Position numbers and translations under genes: made by a program | From: Aquifex aeolicus | Lineage (GTDB): Bacteria; Aquificota; Aquificia; Aquificales; Aquificaceae | Assembly (NCBI GenBank): GCA_015662815.1 | Contig: DQTK01000067.1 | Coordinates: forward strand, 1-16,029 | DNA: 16,029 nt | Direction of reading: 5' to 3' | Part shown: piece by piece, positions 13,313 to 16,029 of the stretch | Layout: each line of letters starts with the position of its first letter | Numbering within the stretch: the stretch's first letter is position 1 | The notes under the pieces: model-generated | What the model was told of the DNA's origin: nothing | The model's input: the letters and a program-made list of their open reading frames with translations, nothing else | The model's database searches: none

Positions 13313-14556
13313 TTTTCTAATTTCTTAAATACAAGTGTGGCATTAGTACCTCCAAAACCGAATGCATTCGAAAGGGCAACCTTTACCGGATACTCAACCG
13401 CTTTGTTCGGAACGTAATCTAAATCACACTCAGGATCCGGTTTCTCAAGGTTTATAGTAGGAGGTATGATTCCCGTTTCAATAGTTTTTACAGTAGCTAC
13501 AGCTTCCACCGCTGCAGCGGCTCCGAGAAGGTGTCCTATCATGGATTTATTTGAGGAAATTTTTAACCTATAGGCATGTTCACCGAACAACTCCTTAATA
13601 GCCATGGTTTCCGTTCTATCGTTAAGAGGTGTAGACGTTCCATGAGCATTTACATAGCCAACCTCTTCAGGTTTTATATTTCCATCTTCTAAAGCCAGTT
13701 TCATACACTCATAAGCCCCTTCTCCACATTCATGAGGAGAAGTTATATGATAAGCATCGTCAGTAGCTCCGTATCCGACGAGTTCAGCGTATATTTTTGC
13801 TCCCCTCGCTTTAGCCCTTTCGTATTCCTCAAGAATAAGTATCCCCGCGCCTTCTCCCATTACAAATCCATCTCTATCTCTGTCAAAGGGTCTTGATGCC
13901 TTCTGAGGTTCATCGTTTCTCATAGAAAGAGCCTTCATAGAAGCAAATCCTGCAACTCCTAAAGGCGTAATTGCTGCTTCCGTTCCCCCTGCAATTGCTA
14001 TATCTATATCTCCCTTCTGTATAAGTCTGAAAGCGTCCCCTATAGCGTGATTTCCGGTAGCACATGCTGAGGTAACGCAGTAATTGGGTCCCTTAAATCC
14101 CCATCTAATTGCTACCAGACCAGCAGCCATGTTGGATATTCCGTAAGGAATAAAGAACGGAGATACTTTTCTAGCTCCTTTCTCTCTGAGAATTAGAGTC
14201 TGTTCCTCTATGTCTTTTAATCCGCCTATTCCCGTACCTATAATTACCCCCACTTTGTACGGGTCATATTTGCTTTCGAGTAGTCCACTGTCTTCGAGAG
14301 CTTCCTTCACCGCGGCTATGGCAAATTGAACAAAACGAGAGGTCTTTCTGGCCTCCTTCTTATCCATAAATTCTTCCGGGTTAAAATCCTTTACCTCCGC
14401 TGCAATCTTCACGGGAATGCCGTATTGGTCGGGATTAAAACTCTTTATGTAGTCTATCCCACTTACACCTTTTACCAGATTTTCCCAGAATTTATTTACA
14501 CCTGTACCTATGGGAGTTACTGCACCTATTCCTGTAATTACTACTCTTCTTCTCAT
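13309..14556 (-). CDS. fabF: 3-oxoacyl-[acyl-carrier-protein] synthase II
   Basis: FabF condenses malonyl-ACP with acyl-ACP, the chain-extending step of type II fatty-acid synthesis, in the cytoplasm. The 415-residue protein has the thiolase fold and the Cys-His-His triad: C165 in VTSACATGNHAI, H305 in NAHGTSTPLND, and H342 in SNKSMIGHLLGAA. The C-terminal ALSNAFGFGGTNATL (394-408) is typical. Length and all motifs are normal. ATG 14556 overlaps the acpP stop by four bases, and the Gly codons at the end of acpP supply its GGAGG ribosome binding site. It is cotranscribed with fabG, acpP (its substrate carrier) and maf. Confidence 0.98.
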   Translation of the reverse strand: MRRRVVITGIGAVTPIGTGVNKFWENLVKGVSGIDYIKSFNPDQYGIPVKIAAEVKDFNPEEFMDKKEARKTSRFVQFAIAAVKEALEDSGLLESKYDPYKVGVIIGTGIGGLKDIEEQTLILREKGARKVSPFFIPYGISNMAAGLVAIRWGFKGPNYCVTSACATGNHAIGDAFRLIQKGDIDIAIAGGTEAAITPLGVAGFASMKALSMRNDEPQKASRPFDRDRDGFVMGEGAGILILEEYERAKARGAKIYAELVGYGATDDAYHITSPHECGEGAYECMKLALEDGNIKPEEVGYVNAHGTSTPLNDRTETMAIKELFGEHAYRLKISSNKSMIGHLLGAAAAVEAVATVKTIETGIIPPTINLEKPDPECDLDYVPNKAVEYPVKVALSNAFGFGGTNATLVFKKLEK

Positions 14557-14789
14557 CCTCCTACCTTTTCTTTAAGGTATGCCATTACATCCCCAACGGT
14601 TTGCATCTTTTCAGCATCCTCGTCGGGAATTTCTATTCCGAACTCTTCTTCAAAAGCCATAATAAGTTCAACTACATCCAAGGAATCTGCTCCTAAGTCT
14701 TCAATGAATTTAGCCTCGGGAGTTATTTTTTCTTTTTCAACTCCCAATTGTTCTGCAATAATTTCCTTAACCTTCTCTTCTAAACTCAT
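14553..14789 (-). CDS. acpP: Acyl carrier protein
   Basis: This small (78-residue), very acidic protein carries the growing acyl chain on 4'-phosphopantetheine. The attachment site is S36 in the DSLDVVELIMAFEEEF motif, with the conserved GADSLD before helix 2. Length and the four-helix pattern are standard. It lies between fabG and fabF, whose products act on it. A strong Shine-Dalgarno overlaps the fabG stop, which fits the very high expression usual for ACP. Confidence 0.98.
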   Translation of the reverse strand: MSLEEKVKEIIAEQLGVEKEKITPEAKFIEDLGADSLDVVELIMAFEEEFGIEIPDEDAEKMQTVGDVMAYLKEKVGG

Positions 14790-14794
14790 TGCCT

Positions 14795-14803
14795 ACCTCC
14801 TTT
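14795..14803 (-). promoter_or_regulatory. Strong ribosome binding site of acpP
   Basis: AAAGGAGGT on the minus strand ends five bases before the acpP ATG and overlaps the fabG stop codon. It is one of the longest anti-Shine-Dalgarno matches in the window, in contrast with the operon-leading genes, most of which lack one. Confidence 0.8.
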
Positions 14804-15548
14804 AAAACATTCCTCCATTTACATGAATTGTTTCACCTGTTATATAACTTGCTAAATCTGAGCACAAAAATAAAACTACGTTGGCAACCTCTTCAGGGCT
14901 CCCGAATCTTCCCAAAGGTATCTGTTCCTTATACTTCTGTTTGATATCTTCTGACAAAACCGCCGTCATATCAGTTTCTATGAAACCGGGAGCCACAGCG
15001 TTTACCAAAATATTTCTAGGAGCGAGTTCCTTTGCGAGAGATTTCGTAAATCCTGTGAGTCCTGCCTTCGTGGTTGAGTAATTCGCTTGCCCTATATTTC
15101 CTGTAAAACCGACAACTGAAGATATGTTTATTACCCTACCCCACCTCTGTTTAATCATCTTTTTTATTGCATTCTGGGTTACTATAAATGTGCCGGTTAA
15201 GTTTACTTTTAATACCTCCTCCCAGTCTTGAAGATTCATTCTGAGAAAGAGTTTATCCCTGGTTATTCCCGCATTGTTTACCAGGATATCTATACCTTTA
15301 AATTGGGAGTAAATTTCTTCAAAGGCTTTGTTTATACTTTCCTCTTCCAAGAGATTCATCTCCACACCGAGGGTTTTTACAGAATACTTCTTAGATATTT
15401 CTTCAGCTACCGCTTTAGCCCTTTCCCCCGATGTTCCGGTTATTATTACGGAACTTCCAGCGGAAGCTAATTTTTCCGCTATAGCTTTGCCTATTCCCCG
15501 TGTTGAGCCGGTTATCAGGGATACTTTTTCGTCAAGGCGTATTTCCAT
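14802..15548 (-). CDS. fabG: 3-oxoacyl-[acyl-carrier-protein] reductase
   Basis: FabG reduces 3-ketoacyl-ACP to 3-hydroxyacyl-ACP with NADPH. It is a 248-residue classical short-chain dehydrogenase. The nucleotide loop TGSTRGIG is at 13-20, NNAG at 91-94, the active-site N116 in KVNLTG, and the catalytic S144, Y157 and K161 in ISSVVGFTG and YSTTK. VAPGFIETDMT is near 187-197 and the C-terminus is the usual HVNGGMF. It heads the fabG-acpP-fabF-maf operon. ATG 15548 has no Shine-Dalgarno; a perfect TATAAT lies 12 bases upstream, so the transcript leader would be about six bases. Confidence 0.98.
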   Translation of the reverse strand: MEIRLDEKVSLITGSTRGIGKAIAEKLASAGSSVIITGTSGERAKAVAEEISKKYSVKTLGVEMNLLEEESINKAFEEIYSQFKGIDILVNNAGITRDKLFLRMNLQDWEEVLKVNLTGTFIVTQNAIKKMIKQRWGRVINISSVVGFTGNIGQANYSTTKAGLTGFTKSLAKELAPRNILVNAVAPGFIETDMTAVLSEDIKQKYKEQIPLGRFGSPEEVANVVLFLCSDLASYITGETIHVNGGMF

Positions 15549-15560
15549 TATGACTTTGTA

Positions 15561-15566
15561 ATTATA
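15561..15566 (-). promoter_or_regulatory. Candidate -10 box of the fab operon
   Basis: TATAAT reads on the minus strand at 15566-15561, 12 bases before the fabG ATG. It would give a transcript with a leader of about six bases. No good -35 hexamer is visible at 16-18 bases. Confidence 0.5.
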
Positions 15567-15591
15567 GCAAAGTTTTAATTAGATTGCTATA
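15563..15591. repeat. Inverted repeat spanning the divergent fabG/flgH promoters
   Basis: TATAGCAA (15563-15570) and TTGCTATA (15584-15591) are perfect 8-base inverted arms with a 13-base A/T-rich spacer. Each arm contains most of one of the two divergent -10 boxes, so both promoters share TTGCTATA. It could be an operator for a dimeric regulator, or simply reflect two similar promoter cores placed back to back. Confidence 0.5.
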
Positions 15592-15593
15592 TT
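15588..15593 (+). promoter_or_regulatory. Candidate -10 box of flgH
   Basis: TATATT at 15588-15593 lies 15 bases before the flgH ATG. There is no match to the flagellar sigma-28 consensus (GCCGATAA). No clear -35 is seen; the expected position overlaps the fabG promoter arm. Confidence 0.35.
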
Positions 15594-15608
15594 CTTTATA
15601 AAAGGGAT

Positions 15609-16029
15609 ATGATTTTTATAGTTCTACTTACAATTTTTTTAGCTTCATGTTCTACAAAAGTTGAAGAAAAGAAAAAATATACATATAGGTTTCCTAAAAC
15701 TTATGAAGTACCGAAACCCTCAAGGGGAAGCCTGTATACCGTGCCCCAAAATGCATACCTATACGGTTCGGTGAGAGCTTCACAGGTAGGGGATGTTATA
15801 TACATTAAGGTGGTAGAAAGTATAAACGCTATAGAAAGTGTTTCCTCAAATATAGGAAGAAGTGCCTCCTTTACTAACGCCATAACTTCCTTCTTCGGTA
15901 TACATCCCTCTACCCTGAAGAATCTCGGGGCTGGGGGTAAATCTTCCTTCACCTCGAAGGGCGGGAGTAAGTATCAGCAAACAGGAGTTTTGACTACGAC
16001 TCTTGCGGGAAGAGTGGTAAAAGTTTTCC
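15609..16029 (+). CDS. flgH: Flagellar L-ring lipoprotein FlgH (partial, 3' end outside the window)
   Basis: FlgH forms the L ring that carries the flagellar rod through the outer membrane. The first 140 residues are present. A very short lipoprotein signal has LASC at 11-14, so C14 is the likely lipidated residue. This is followed by the family's SLY...NAYLYGSVRASQVGDVIYIKVVE block at 41-70 and the Ser/Thr-rich region typical of FlgH. ATG 15609 has AAAGGG just upstream, unusually close. It is divergent from fabG over only 60 bases. Its presence suggests a motile organism with an outer membrane. The frame is intact up to the window edge. Confidence 0.88.
   Translation, partial: MIFIVLLTIFLASCSTKVEEKKKYTYRFPKTYEVPKPSRGSLYTVPQNAYLYGSVRASQVGDVIYIKVVESINAIESVSSNIGRSASFTNAITSFFGIHPSTLKNLGAGGKSSFTSKGGSKYQQTGVLTTTLAGRVVKVF

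Noticed and set aside
15701..15952. 83-codon minus-strand frame within flgH
   Set aside because: It is fully antisense to a recognisable FlgH lipoprotein and has no family resemblance.
1..16029. CRISPR arrays, tRNA or rRNA genes, insertion sequences and phage genes
   Set aside because: No regularly spaced repeats, no cloverleaf-like sequence and no transposase or integrase motifs were seen on either strand by reading. A covariance-model scan was not possible here.

Overview
The window looks like chromosomal DNA of a (hyper)thermophilic bacterium of the Aquificaceae, close to but not identical with Aquifex aeolicus. FabG here resembles the A. aeolicus protein as I remember it, with many substitutions. 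The genes are very tightly packed, with repeated 4-base ATGA/GTGA overlaps. Codon use is rich in AGA/AGG and ATA, the proteins are rich in Lys, Glu and Ile, and there is a KaiC-type ATPase of a kind known mainly from thermophiles. No tRNA, rRNA, CRISPR array, insertion sequence or clear intrinsic terminator was seen.

Layout. At 1-706 (+) are the tail of one membrane protein and a second, five-helix membrane protein. At 729-1613 (+) is a single-domain KaiC-like ATPase with a Cys/His cluster. At 1584-7458 (-) is a long compact run transcribed right to left: trpD, a membrane-anchored coiled-coil protein with a RelE-like tail, an eRF1-like (baeRF/Vms1-type) protein, a NYN-domain nuclease, rdgB, and two consecutive ORFs that together resemble one divergent F1-ATPase gamma subunit with a delta-like extension. 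At 7607-8227 (+) is trpF, divergent from trpD. At 8208-11778 (-) is the operon rlmI-like, CDF metal transporter with a NifX-like tail, murD. At 11779-12232 is the only long stretch without an intact gene; it holds promoters and a decayed minus-strand coding remnant. At 12233-12759 (+) are a hemerythrin and a 39-codon membrane ORF. At 12731-15548 (-) is a fatty-acid synthesis operon, fabG-acpP-fabF-maf. From 15609 (+) runs flgH, cut by the window edge.

The fab genes supply the carrier protein, ketoreductase and condensing enzyme of fatty-acid elongation. trpD and trpF are consecutive steps of tryptophan synthesis placed back to back. rdgB and maf both remove non-canonical or damaged nucleotides. 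The eRF1-like protein next to a NYN nuclease suggests a ribosome-rescue or RNA-quality-control pair.

The most unusual item is the split gamma-like gene at 1584-2782. Its two halves lie in different frames, a -1 shift would join them, and the bases between them translate into what looks like the missing gamma strand. The second half ends in a segment resembling the C-terminal domain of the ATP synthase delta subunit. That would join a rotor-type and a stator-type subunit in one chain. A second theme is that the genes that head transcription units have a -10-like hexamer very close to the start codon and little or no Shine-Dalgarno, which suggests leaderless or near-leaderless transcripts.
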